Below are positions 43,535 to 51,219 of a stretch of 64,000 nucleotides of DNA, piece after piece. The notes beneath the pieces are model-generated. The model was not told where the DNA came from and made no database searches. It was given only the letters and a program-made list of their open reading frames with translations. This stretch comes from CAZWRN01 sp964636275 (GTDB lineage: Bacteria > Patescibacteriota > Microgenomatia > Daviesbacterales > UBA10151), in contig CAZWRN010000004.1 of NCBI GenBank assembly GCA_964636275.1, positions 1-64,000 of the forward strand. The letters are read 5' to 3'. Both the position numbers and the translations under genes were made by a program. Each line of letters begins with the position of its first letter. Position 1 is the stretch's first letter.

Positions 43535-44724
43535 ACTTTTTAGAAACGATCAGACTGGCCATTAGTGCCATTTTGCGAAACAGACTCCGATCTTTTCTGA
43601 CAATATTAGGAATTGTGATCGGTGTACTATCGGTGATTGTATTAATCGCTCTGGTCAACGGACTTCAAAGCTATATTACCGGACAAATTTCCGGCTTTGG
43701 CTCAAATTTAATTTTTGTAGTGCCCGGCACTTTAAATGGTGGACGCGGTCCAGGAGGTGCACCGGTCAACCGGCTGCAATTCAATGATGTGACTACCTTG
43801 GAAAGAAATATCGCCTCAGGCAGTGAAGTGGCTGCTGTAGTCACAAAAGCTGCTACCAGTAAAAATGGCAGCAAACAAAGCAAAAATATGACCGTCACCG
43901 GAGCTGAAGGCAACTATTTAAAAATTGTGACAGGCACAAAAATGGCCTCAGGCCGCTTTATCACCGAATCTGAAGCCAACTCAGGCAAAAGAGTGGCTGT
44001 AATCGGTAAAACAGTGGTCGATAACCTGTTTGATGGCGGTAATCCTTTAGGTAAAAAAATTACAATTGGCAATCTCACATATGAAGTGATTGGTACTTTT
44101 GCTCCCAAGGGAGCGACTTTTGGACAAGATCAGGATAACGCCGCTATTGTTCCCCTGGATGCTGTCCGCCGTCAATTTGGCATCAATCAACCAAACGCTA
44201 TCTATATCTCCGCTCCCACTCCAGAGGATATTCCCAAAGTCTCCGCTGAGGTCAAAAAAGTATTACTAAAGCGACTGACAGATGAAGACTTTACCGTTCA
44301 AACCCAGGAACAAGCTTTATCAACTATCAATCAGATTACCGGAGTTCTCACTTTAGCCCTGGGAGGCATAGCGGCAATTTCTCTCTTGGTTGGAGGCATC
44401 GGAGTCATGAATATCATGCTGGTATCAGTCACCGAGCGAACTCGTGAGATCGGTCTGCGCAAAGCTTTAGGCGCCAAAGATAAAGATATCCGCAACCAAT
44501 TTTTGATTGAAGCTCTAACTCTCTCTGGTCTAGGAGGGATTTTAGGAATTATCATGGGTATCGCTATCTCGATGGCGATCAGTTATTTCTTTACTACGAC
44601 AGTTACATTATGGTCAGTTGCTCTGTCTTTTGGATTCTCAATGCTGGTTGGAGTGATCTTTGGCGTCACCCCGGCTATCCGAGCCTCCCGCCTCGATCCT
44701 ATTACCGCACTCCGTTACGAATAA
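43531..44724 (+). CDS. MacB-type ABC permease (MacB_PCD plus FtsX domain)
   Basis: 397 residues. Helix 1 (about 20-45, FLTILGIVIGVLSVIVLIALVNG) precedes a long extracytoplasmic MacB_PCD domain (VVTKAATSK..., VIGKTVVDNLFDGGNPLGKKI, YISAPTPEDIPKV), then three helices of the FtsX fold (VLTLALGGIAAISLLVGGIGVMNIMLVSVTERTREIGLRKALGA) and the closing VTPAIRASRLDPITALRYE. It forms a dimer with the ATPase at 42845 and the adaptor at 41756, probably exporting a peptide or lipid-type substrate, or moving a substrate out of the membrane. Confidence 0.9.
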   Translation: MNFLETIRLAISAILRNRLRSFLTILGIVIGVLSVIVLIALVNGLQSYITGQISGFGSNLIFVVPGTLNGGRGPGGAPVNRLQFNDVTTLERNIASGSEVAAVVTKAATSKNGSKQSKNMTVTGAEGNYLKIVTGTKMASGRFITESEANSGKRVAVIGKTVVDNLFDGGNPLGKKITIGNLTYEVIGTFAPKGATFGQDQDNAAIVPLDAVRRQFGINQPNAIYISAPTPEDIPKVSAEVKKVLLKRLTDEDFTVQTQEQALSTINQITGVLTLALGGIAAISLLVGGIGVMNIMLVSVTERTREIGLRKALGAKDKDIRNQFLIEALTLSGLGGILGIIMGIAISMAISYFFTTTVTLWSVALSFGFSMLVGVIFGVTPAIRASRLDPITALRYE

Positions 44725-44764
44725 ACATCTTCATCTTTCTCTACCATTGATACTTTTGGTACTT

Positions 44765-44795
44765 TTGATACCTTTTCTGCCTTTCCTGCTATAAT
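44765..44795 (+). promoter_or_regulatory. prfB promoter
   Basis: A perfect TATAAT (44790-44795) ends 6 nt before the ATG at 44802. TTGATA (44765-44770) lies 19 bp upstream of it, a longer spacer than usual. No Shine-Dalgarno, so the mRNA is probably leaderless. Confidence 0.55.
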
Positions 44796-44801
44796 GCCCT
44801 C

Positions 44802-45872
44802 ATGGATGACATCCAACAAAAGCTCAAAGACCAAAAAGACCGTTTAAATAAAATCAAAGCTCAACTTGATCGTGACAAACTTCAACAAGAATCTTTGCAG
44901 CTTGAAGCTCAGACTATGAAACCTGGCTTTTGGGACGATCAGAAACACGCTCAAATAATCACTCGTCAACTGTCAGAAAAACAAAAAACAATTCAGACTA
45001 TGGATGAATTGGACAACCGAATATCCGATGCTTTGGAACTAGCCAGTGATCCGGTGATGGAAGAGGACCTCAAAGCTGAAACTCGCCATATTGAAAAAAT
45101 TCTGGCTGATTTCGAGCTTAAACTCTTTTTATCTCACCCTCATGATGAATCAGAAGCTATCATTGCTGTCCATTCTGGCGCCGGAGGGACAGAAGCCATG
45201 GATTGGGCACAGATGCTCGCCCGGATGTATCAGCGCTATTTTGAGAAAAAAGGCTGGTCTTATGAAATATCCGATGAATCAGCAGGTGAAGAGGCAGGGA
45301 TCAAAACGATGTCGATGATAGTTCATGCTCCTTTTGCTTTCGGACTACTCAAAGGTGAAGCCGGTACTCATCGGCTGGTCCGCCAATCCCCTTTCAACGC
45401 TGATGCTTTAAGACAAACCTCCTTTGCTCTGGTTGAAGTGTTGCCTGTGATCGAAGATAATGCCGAAGTTGAGCTCAATGAAAACGATATCGAATTTGAT
45501 TCTTTCCGCAGTGCTGGAGCCGGTGGGCAAAACGTCAATAAAGTATCAACTGCTGTCCGTTTAAAACATATTCCAACAGGCATCGTCGTAACCTGCCAAA
45601 CTGAGAGATCTCAACTCCAAAACCGGGAAAATGCCATGAAATTACTCCTCGGTAAACTATGGCAAAAGCAACAGGAAGAACAAAAAGCTTTAGCTAAAGA
45701 GCTTCGTGGCTCCAATACCCAGGCCTCTTGGGGTACCCAAATCCGATCGTATGTCCTACATCCTTATAAAATGGTTAAAGATTTACGTACCCAGGTTGAA
45801 ACATCCAGCGCCGAAGGGGTCTTAGATGGCAATCTGGATGAATTTATTGAAGCCGAAGTGAGACAGTTGTAG
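44802..45872 (+). CDS. prfB: Peptide chain release factor 2
   Basis: 356 residues, class I release factor. GFWDDQKHAQ in the N-terminal coiled coil; SPF (tripeptide anticodon for UGA/UAA) in VRQSPFNADALRQTSFA; and GGQ at 241-243 in SAGAGGQNVNKVSTAVRL, the peptidyl-hydrolase loop. The reading frame is continuous: the programmed +1 frameshift that regulates many prfB genes is absent, so autoregulation through UGA is not expected. Its presence agrees with TGA stops in this window. Confidence 0.95.
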   Translation: MDDIQQKLKDQKDRLNKIKAQLDRDKLQQESLQLEAQTMKPGFWDDQKHAQIITRQLSEKQKTIQTMDELDNRISDALELASDPVMEEDLKAETRHIEKILADFELKLFLSHPHDESEAIIAVHSGAGGTEAMDWAQMLARMYQRYFEKKGWSYEISDESAGEEAGIKTMSMIVHAPFAFGLLKGEAGTHRLVRQSPFNADALRQTSFALVEVLPVIEDNAEVELNENDIEFDSFRSAGAGGQNVNKVSTAVRLKHIPTGIVVTCQTERSQLQNRENAMKLLLGKLWQKQQEEQKALAKELRGSNTQASWGTQIRSYVLHPYKMVKDLRTQVETSSAEGVLDGNLDEFIEAEVRQL

Positions 45873-45993
45873 AAATTCTAATATCGAAGCTCTAAATCCT
45901 ATACAAACTTAAATAAAAAAATCCCAATCTAACAATTTATTATTTTGAATTTTGGAACTTATTTAGAGTTTAGAAATTAGGATTTAGAATTTT
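45871..45993. repeat. Long imperfect inverted repeat after prfB
   Basis: The left arm (45871-45916: GAAATTCTAATATCGAAGCT, CTAAATCCTATACAAACTT) pairs with the right arm (45955-45993: AACTTATTTAGAGTTTAG, AAATTAGGATTTAGAATTTT). It starts within the prfB stop codon. Confidence 0.7.
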
Positions 45994-46008
45994 CATACTA
46001 TCTCCCTC

Positions 46009-46039
46009 TTGAAACCTACTAGCCAAAGTATGCTACAAT
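46009..46039 (+). promoter_or_regulatory. Promoter of the 46047 gene
   Basis: TTGAAA (46009-46014) and TACAAT (46034-46039) with a 19-bp spacer, ending 7 nt before the ATG. The spacing and lack of Shine-Dalgarno match the prfB promoter. Confidence 0.45.
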
Positions 46040-46046
46040 AAAATCC

Positions 46047-46484
46047 ATGGACGAAAATAACCCTGGTCATTTCACTCATAAAATACCTCACAACTCTTCA
46101 TTAAAGATTTTTGGCATAGTTTTAGGTGTAGCTTTATTGGCCGGAGTTGGAACAGGTTACGCACTGGCATCTACTCAGTCTGGTTCTCCAGCCGAAATTA
46201 TCACCGGCCAGGCTCAACAAGCCGATTCAGCTCATGAAGATACCCAAACATTTAAAGATTTTGCCGAAGGAAAAATCACCAAAAAACCAGAGGCCAAACC
46301 AGGCACTTATTCCGAAGGTACACATTTACTCGTCCGTGACGGAGCCGTCCCAGTGGCACTAACATCTTCAGTTGTGGATCTATCTCAGTTTGAAGAGAAA
46401 AAAGTCAAAGTGTATGGCGAAACCCAAAAAGCGATTAAAGAAGGCTGGCTGATGGATGTTGGTAAAGTAGAAGAAGTCAATTAG
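46047..46484 (+). CDS. Single-pass membrane protein, 145 aa, unknown function
   Basis: A short cytoplasmic start is followed by one helix at about 20-42 (IFGIVLGVALLAGVGTGYALA), then a Gln/Ala/Asp linker, and a small beta-rich domain from about residue 90 (GTHLLVRDGAVPVALTSSVV... VKVYGETQKAIKEGWLMDVGKVEEV) with an OB-fold-like strand order. I know no named family. The position between prfB and ftsE, with its own promoter, suggests an envelope or division-associated role, but nothing in the sequence proves it. Confidence 0.6.
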   Translation: MDENNPGHFTHKIPHNSSLKIFGIVLGVALLAGVGTGYALASTQSGSPAEIITGQAQQADSAHEDTQTFKDFAEGKITKKPEAKPGTYSEGTHLLVRDGAVPVALTSSVVDLSQFEEKKVKVYGETQKAIKEGWLMDVGKVEEVN

Positions 46485-46550
46485 CGTATAGCGTAGCGTC
46501 TGGCGTTTAGTAAATTGCAAATATCTCCACGCTGTCCGCTTCCACTATAC
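46485..46550. repeat. AGCGTATAGCGTAGCGT inverted repeat before ftsE
   Basis: The left arm 46485-46506 (CGTATAGCGTAGCGTCTGGC) pairs imperfectly with the right arm 46527-46550 (CCACGCTGTCCGCTTCCACT, ATAC). The right arm ends in the TATACT hexamer (46546-46551) that lies 9 nt before the ftsE ATG, so hairpin and promoter overlap. Confidence 0.6.
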
Positions 46551-46560
46551 TCCCAAAAAA

Positions 46561-47247
46561 ATGATAATTAGATTTGAATCTGTCACAAAAAAATTTTCTA
46601 ATTCCATCACGGCTATTGATGATGTCAATCTGGAAATCCAGTCAGGTGAATTTGTCTTTCTAGTAGGGCCATCCGGTGCCGGCAAATCAACACTGTTACG
46701 GTTATTAACTCGCGAGAATTCCCCCTCATCAGGAAAAATCACTGTCGGAGAGACAGATGTAACTAGACTAAAATCAAGTGACATACCCTACTATCGACGT
46801 AAAGTTGGCTTTGTATTTCAAGATTTTAAACTACTCGAGGATCGTACTGTCTATGAAAATGTAGCACTAGCTCTAGAAGTCCGAAATTATGCAGAGGATG
46901 AAATCCATAAAGAGGTCGAACGAATCTTAAAACTGTTTGAAATCTGGGGTCGACGCAATCTTTTTCCCAATCAATTATCTGGTGGAGAAGCTCAAAGAAC
47001 AGCGATTGCCAGAGCTATTATTGGTAAACCTGAAGTCCTCCTAGCAGATGAACCAACCGGGGATCTTGATCCTCAGACTTCCTGGGGTGTAATGCAACTT
47101 CTAAATGAGATTAATTCCTGGGGAACAACTGTCGTGATGGCCACCCACAATCATGAAATTGTCAACTCTCTCAAAAGACGGGTTATTTTGGTCAAAGAAG
47201 GCAAAATAGTCAAAGATATTAAAGAAGGAAAGTACGAATTACATTAG
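46561..47247 (+). CDS. ftsE: Cell division ATP-binding protein FtsE
   Basis: 228 residues. Walker A GPSGAGKST, Q-loop FVFQDFKLLEDRTVYENVA, signature LSGGEAQRTAIARA, Walker B VLLADEPTGDLD and switch His ATHNHEIV are intact. FtsE-specific text includes IIRFESVTKKFSN and the RTVYENVALALEV block. With FtsX it forms the ATP-driven complex that switches on septal peptidoglycan hydrolases. The ftsX gene follows 84 bp downstream and an EnvC-like gene follows that, giving a complete FtsEX-effector set. Confidence 0.92.
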   Translation: MIIRFESVTKKFSNSITAIDDVNLEIQSGEFVFLVGPSGAGKSTLLRLLTRENSPSSGKITVGETDVTRLKSSDIPYYRRKVGFVFQDFKLLEDRTVYENVALALEVRNYAEDEIHKEVERILKLFEIWGRRNLFPNQLSGGEAQRTAIARAIIGKPEVLLADEPTGDLDPQTSWGVMQLLNEINSWGTTVVMATHNHEIVNSLKRRVILVKEGKIVKDIKEGKYELH

Positions 47248-47331
47248 TGGCAAGTCGCAAGAATCAAGTGACAAGGATAAAAATCCTTAATACATTCACT
47301 CGATTCTAGACTCTTGTCACTTGAAACTAAT
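47247..47331. repeat. Near-perfect inverted repeat between ftsE and ftsX
   Basis: An inner perfect stem AAGGAT-AAAA-ATCCTT (47273-47288) lies inside outer arms CAAGTCGCAAGAATCAAGTG (left) and CACTCGATTCTAGACTCTTG, TCACTTG (right), with one 6-nt bulge. It spans from the ftsE stop to the ftsX ATG. Confidence 0.75.
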
Positions 47332-48207
47332 ATGAGATTACTAAGCTTTGTAAAACGAAATATTAGACGCACACCATATCAGGCTATGGCGGCTATCATG
47401 GTGATGTTTCTGACATTTTTAACCATGCTAATTTTTATCCTACTCGCCATGGGATCTCATCAGCTGATCAAAGAATTTGAATCCAAACCACAAGTAATAG
47501 GCTTTTTTGAAGATGGAGCTACAGAGCAAGATGTCATGGCGATCAAAAAAAATCTAGAGCAAACCGGTAAAGTAGCTTCGGTCAAATACATCACCAAAGA
47601 AGAAGCTTTCCAAAACTATAAAGATCTCAATAAAGCCGACCCAAAATCCCTCGAACTCGTCACCTCAAGCATGCTGCCTCCATCTCTGGAAGTATCTACC
47701 AATAATCCTCAAGATTTGGCTCTAGTTGCTGATATGCTGGCTCAAGAACCAGTGATTGGCAAAGACAACGTTATCATCCCGGTTGATGTGATCGATGCTA
47801 TTTCAAAATTTTCCGCCACCGTCCGCACCACCGGCATTATAGTCATTAGCTTCCTCAGCCTCTTTTCTTTGCTGATTATTCTGATGATCATCGGTTTTAA
47901 AATCCGGATTAAAAGACGTGAAATAGAGATCATGAAACTGCTGGGAGCTACCAGTTGGTTTATCAGGGCCCCATTTATTTTAGAAGGCATATTTTATAGC
48001 TCCTTTGGGGCATTTATCGCCTGGATCATGTCTTATCTGATTTTATGGTATGCCACTCCCTGGGTCCAGGAAGCCATCAAAGATGTCAGCCTTCTACCAG
48101 TATCCCCACTTATTATGCTTGAGCTGCTACTAATAGGACAGCTGATTGCGATCTTCATCGGATTTATTGGATCTTACGGAGCTATCAGACGCTACTTACA
48201 TCTTTAA
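47332..48207 (+). CDS. ftsX: Cell division protein FtsX
   Basis: 291 residues from the ATG at 47332 (MRLLSFVKRNIRRTPYQAMAAIMVMFL...). Helix 1 at about 20-43 is followed by an extracytoplasmic loop of about 110 residues (PQVIGFFEDGATEQDVMAI, ASVKYITKEEAFQNY), then three helices (about 166-190, 215-240 and 258-285). The loop is the part that recruits EnvC/PcsB-type partners. It is not followed by tolC-type genes but by an EnvC-like gene only 7 nt away, supporting a direct partnership. Confidence 0.9.
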   Translation: MRLLSFVKRNIRRTPYQAMAAIMVMFLTFLTMLIFILLAMGSHQLIKEFESKPQVIGFFEDGATEQDVMAIKKNLEQTGKVASVKYITKEEAFQNYKDLNKADPKSLELVTSSMLPPSLEVSTNNPQDLALVADMLAQEPVIGKDNVIIPVDVIDAISKFSATVRTTGIIVISFLSLFSLLIILMIIGFKIRIKRREIEIMKLLGATSWFIRAPFILEGIFYSSFGAFIAWIMSYLILWYATPWVQEAIKDVSLLPVSPLIMLELLLIGQLIAIFIGFIGSYGAIRRYLHL

Positions 48208-48214
48208 CCCATTT

Positions 48215-49453
48215 ATGAATAAACCATTCCTTCAAAAGCTTATGGTATCTAGCTTAATACGACATATCAAACTCTGCTTCTTGTTTATAGTCTTTTTGTT
48301 TTCAGCTCTTTTCCTACAACCTACTTACTACCACCTGCTTACTCCTGTTCACGCTCAATCTTCAGCCGATCTCGAGAAACAACTTAAAGAAAAACAAGAA
48401 GAAATTAAAAAAGTTCAATCTCAACTTGAAGAGGCACAAAAACAGGAAAAAACACTAAAAACACAAATCCAAGTAATTGATAACCAGGTCAAAATTACCC
48501 TTTTGAAAATAGACGAAACAGAGTTTCAAATTACCAAGCTAAATAAAGAGATAGATGAACTTGAAGGACGAATAGGTAGATTGTCTCAAAATGTTGATGC
48601 ATTATCTGAAGTTTTATTAAACCGAATTGTTCAAACTTACAAACACGGCAGTACCAGTCCTTTAGAACTGATCTTTTCTTCCGAAGGCTTAGGCGATCTG
48701 ATTCAAAAGCTAAAATATTTACAGGTCATTCAAGCCAACGACAAAAAAGTCCTCTATGAATTGCAGGCAACTAAAACCAGCTACAATGATCAAAAAAATG
48801 ACAAAGCCACCCGTCAAGCAGAACAGGAAAAATTAAAGAACGATTTAGAAAAATACCAAACACTTCTCGCCGACCAGAAAAAGGCCAAAGATGAACTCCT
48901 TCGAGCCACCCAAAATGATGAAGCCAAATTCCAACAACTGCTGGTTAAACTGCGGGCAGACACGGAATCTATTTCGAGAGCTTTATCAAGTGGAGGTACC
49001 AAACTGGGTCCTGTCAAAAGAGGCGAAAGGATCGCCTCAGTTGGCAACTCAGGTTGTTCGACAGGACCTCATTTACATTTGGAAGTGATGACACCTGCTA
49101 GAGTTGAAAATGGGATTATTATCGGAAAAGAAAATAAAGTCGATCCAAAGCCTTATATTGATTCAGGCAAAATTGCCAAACCAACAGCCAGCTACAACGG
49201 AGAAGACTGCAGCAATAGCAACGTCTGTCGTCAAGGAAATATATCTACTCGTTTTGGACAGGTCTATTTCCTGGGAACTCATTCCGGTCTGGATATTCCA
49301 GATTATTATGGAGCTTCTATTTACGCCGCTGATGATGGAGATGCTTATGCCACACAGGATTCTAAGGCCTGTTATCTGACCGGAACTGTCGGTAAAGGGG
49401 TCTATATCGATCATCACAACGGCATCGTCACACTCTACTGGCATATACCTTAA
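48215..49453 (+). CDS. EnvC/PcsB-like protein: coiled coil plus circularly permuted M23 (LytM) domain
   Basis: 412 residues from the ATG at 48215. A signal peptide or anchor at about 20-42 (ends TPVHAQS) precedes a long coiled coil (about 48-262, rich in KEKQEEIKKVQSQLEEAQ-type heptads). The M23 motifs then come in permuted order: the C-terminal half first (GERIASVGNSGCSTGPHLHLEV, H286-x-H288), then the N-terminal half (GTHSGLDIPDYYG, H356-x3-D360), and finally TLYWHIP (H410) two residues before the stop. All metal and catalytic residues are kept. It is encoded 7 nt after ftsX, so it is probably the hydrolase or activator controlled by FtsEX at division. Confidence 0.75.
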   Translation: MNKPFLQKLMVSSLIRHIKLCFLFIVFLFSALFLQPTYYHLLTPVHAQSSADLEKQLKEKQEEIKKVQSQLEEAQKQEKTLKTQIQVIDNQVKITLLKIDETEFQITKLNKEIDELEGRIGRLSQNVDALSEVLLNRIVQTYKHGSTSPLELIFSSEGLGDLIQKLKYLQVIQANDKKVLYELQATKTSYNDQKNDKATRQAEQEKLKNDLEKYQTLLADQKKAKDELLRATQNDEAKFQQLLVKLRADTESISRALSSGGTKLGPVKRGERIASVGNSGCSTGPHLHLEVMTPARVENGIIIGKENKVDPKPYIDSGKIAKPTASYNGEDCSNSNVCRQGNISTRFGQVYFLGTHSGLDIPDYYGASIYAADDGDAYATQDSKACYLTGTVGKGVYIDHHNGIVTLYWHIP

Positions 49454-49537
49454 GAAGTTAAAAGTTAAAAAGCAAAATTTCCGATAACCTCATACCCTCT
49501 TGACTCTTGACTCTTGACTCTCTATTATCCCCCTACG

Positions 49538-50854
49538 GTGAAGCGTTGGATTTTTACTCTTACAACCTTGACTGCCCTTCTTTTTTCAATTCACATCTCA
49601 CACGTCCAAGCAGCCAATCCAGCTCCCATCCAGGTTACTCCGCCAACTGGGCAAACTGTTTCAACTACCAGATTAGAATGGTTGGCTCCCGACTATAGTC
49701 TCAAAAGCACTTCACCTTACCGGGTACAGATCGCCAATAATCCCGACTTCCAGCCTACAGAAAAAGACTATTCCACCCAAAACACCTACTATGCTCCTAC
49801 CTCTTTAACCGAAGGTGTCTGGTATTGGCGGATACTGGCCAAAGATATCAATGGAGTAGAAAGCGCCTGGAGTCCCACCAGCCAATTCACCTATTCCACC
49901 AGTATTCCTACGCCTTTTCCCAGCCCTAGCATTGAACCAAGCCCTACTATCACCCCGTTACCAACCCCTACTCCATTTACAATCACAGTTTCTCCGAGTA
50001 TCTCCCCAACACCAACTCCTACCCCCAGCCCTTATTTCAGTTTTGGAACTCTTCCATCTACAATCAATTCAAATCAAAGTTTCCAACTTTCAGTCAGCCT
50101 TTATCTACCTCAATCCCCCCAAACTATTTTTTATCTGAAGGGGGCTTTTTATGAAGATGGCAGCTCTAATTATTTTGGACAAACCAAATACAGCGGCAAC
50201 TGGATAAAAAATAGCCAAACCTATTCCAGTCAATATAAGATCCAAACTGATTCTGCGGGTAGCTGGCTGGGCAACATCGAATTCATCCCCGACCCTCAGG
50301 ATAGTGGCTTTGATTCATCCGGTGAGTATCATTTTAAGGTGGCCAGATACACCTCTTCCGGCTCAGGTCCAACATGGAGTGACAGCCAAACCCTCTATAT
50401 CAATGAGATAATCATTCCTTCCCCATCCCCTTCATCATTACCATCAGCTTTACCTAGTCCAAGCCCAGCTACTACAGCTGAAACTGATAATACTTTTGCC
50501 AGTCTGATTGAAGACCAACCAATCTATGAAGAATCAACCATCTCGGGCACAGAAGCATCACCATCAGCTTTTATAAATCCAGAATTGCCTCAGGTAGCAG
50601 GAATAGCCACAGTAGCCGGTGATATAAATACCAAAAACAACACAGCCACTGACAAACTGATCAACCCGGGATGGTTTTACCTAAGCTCTGGTCTCCTTTT
50701 TTTGATTGGCATAGCTTCAGCATTCATAGTAAAATACCAACTAGGCCGTCAAATAAAAAAATGGTTATCTCCTCCAACTCAGCTGAAGACACCCAAGAGT
50801 TTGCCGCCTCTGTGGCAGCGCGATTTACCACCCACGGAGGAGTGGTTGCGCTAA
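49538..50854 (+). CDS. Secreted/anchored surface protein with fibronectin-like domains
   Basis: 438 residues from GTG at 49538 (VKRWIFTLTTLTALLF..., signal peptide ending VQAANPA); a TTG eight codons earlier is possible. A first beta domain (about 25-125: TPPTGQTVSTTRLEWLAP... GVWYWRILAKDINGVESAWSP) looks like fibronectin type III. It is followed by a Pro/Ser/Thr linker, a second beta domain (about 170-290: FYLKGAFYEDGSSNYFGQTK... YHFKVARYTSSGSGPTWSDSQT), another Pro/Ser linker and a C-terminal helix at about 390-412 with a basic tail. Probably cell-surface exposed. TATTAT lies 9 nt before the GTG. Its last 94 nt overlap tsaE. Confidence 0.65.
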   Translation: MKRWIFTLTTLTALLFSIHISHVQAANPAPIQVTPPTGQTVSTTRLEWLAPDYSLKSTSPYRVQIANNPDFQPTEKDYSTQNTYYAPTSLTEGVWYWRILAKDINGVESAWSPTSQFTYSTSIPTPFPSPSIEPSPTITPLPTPTPFTITVSPSISPTPTPTPSPYFSFGTLPSTINSNQSFQLSVSLYLPQSPQTIFYLKGAFYEDGSSNYFGQTKYSGNWIKNSQTYSSQYKIQTDSAGSWLGNIEFIPDPQDSGFDSSGEYHFKVARYTSSGSGPTWSDSQTLYINEIIIPSPSPSSLPSALPSPSPATTAETDNTFASLIEDQPIYEESTISGTEASPSAFINPELPQVAGIATVAGDINTKNNTATDKLINPGWFYLSSGLLFLIGIASAFIVKYQLGRQIKKWLSPPTQLKTPKSLPPLWQRDLPPTEEWLR

Positions 50855-51198
50855 TCGGTGATTTAGGGAGTGGAAAAACCACCTTCACTCAAGGCTTTGC
50901 CAGAGCCCTCGGAATCCACGAAAAAATAGCCTCCCCTACATTTACTTTAATCCGCCAACATCAAATACCAAATTCAGAACGAACTCTCTATCATTTGGAC
51001 CTCTACCGACTTGAGTCAGTAAACCCAACTGAACTAGGATTAACTGATTTATTCCAACAACGTGAAGATATTGTATTGATAGAATGGGCAGAAAAGCTGG
51101 GAAACCAACTACCAAAAGATGCTTTGGTTATTAACTTTAAACATCTTTCTGCCGATAGACGGGAAATTGAAATACCTGAAACCATACTACGTAGTTGA
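50761..51198 (+). CDS. tsaE: t6A synthesis ATPase TsaE
   Basis: 145 residues from the ATG at 50761. Walker A GDLGSGKTTFTQGFARALG, SPTFTLIRQHQ, HLDLYRLESVNPTELGL and VLIEWAEKLGNQLPKDALVI are diagnostic. It drives the TsaB-TsaD complex in t6A modification of ANN-decoding tRNAs. The N-terminal 31 codons overlap the 3' end of the surface-protein gene in another frame; TsaE needs this N-terminal strand, so the overlap is probably real. Its last codons (LRS and stop TGA) lie inside the TACGTA repeat at 51187. Confidence 0.9.
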   Translation: MVISSNSAEDTQEFAASVAARFTTHGGVVALIGDLGSGKTTFTQGFARALGIHEKIASPTFTLIRQHQIPNSERTLYHLDLYRLESVNPTELGLTDLFQQREDIVLIEWAEKLGNQLPKDALVINFKHLSADRREIEIPETILRS

Positions 51199-51218
51199 CT
51201 ACGTAGTTATCTACGTAG
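51187..51218. terminator. Triple TACGTAG palindrome between convergent genes
   Basis: CTACGTA-GTTGAC-TACGTAG (51187-51206) is the same stem as at 1477-1496; a third CTACGTAG follows at 51211-51218. It covers the end of tsaE and reaches the stop codon of the EVE gene (51220-51222), so it probably acts as a two-way terminator. Confidence 0.6.
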
Positions 51219-51219
51219 T

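Noticed and set aside
44725..44801. Upstream short ORF with programmed frameshift into prfB
   Set aside because: A perfect TATAAT lies 6 nt before the ATG and no CTTTGA-type slip site is visible in a suitable frame.
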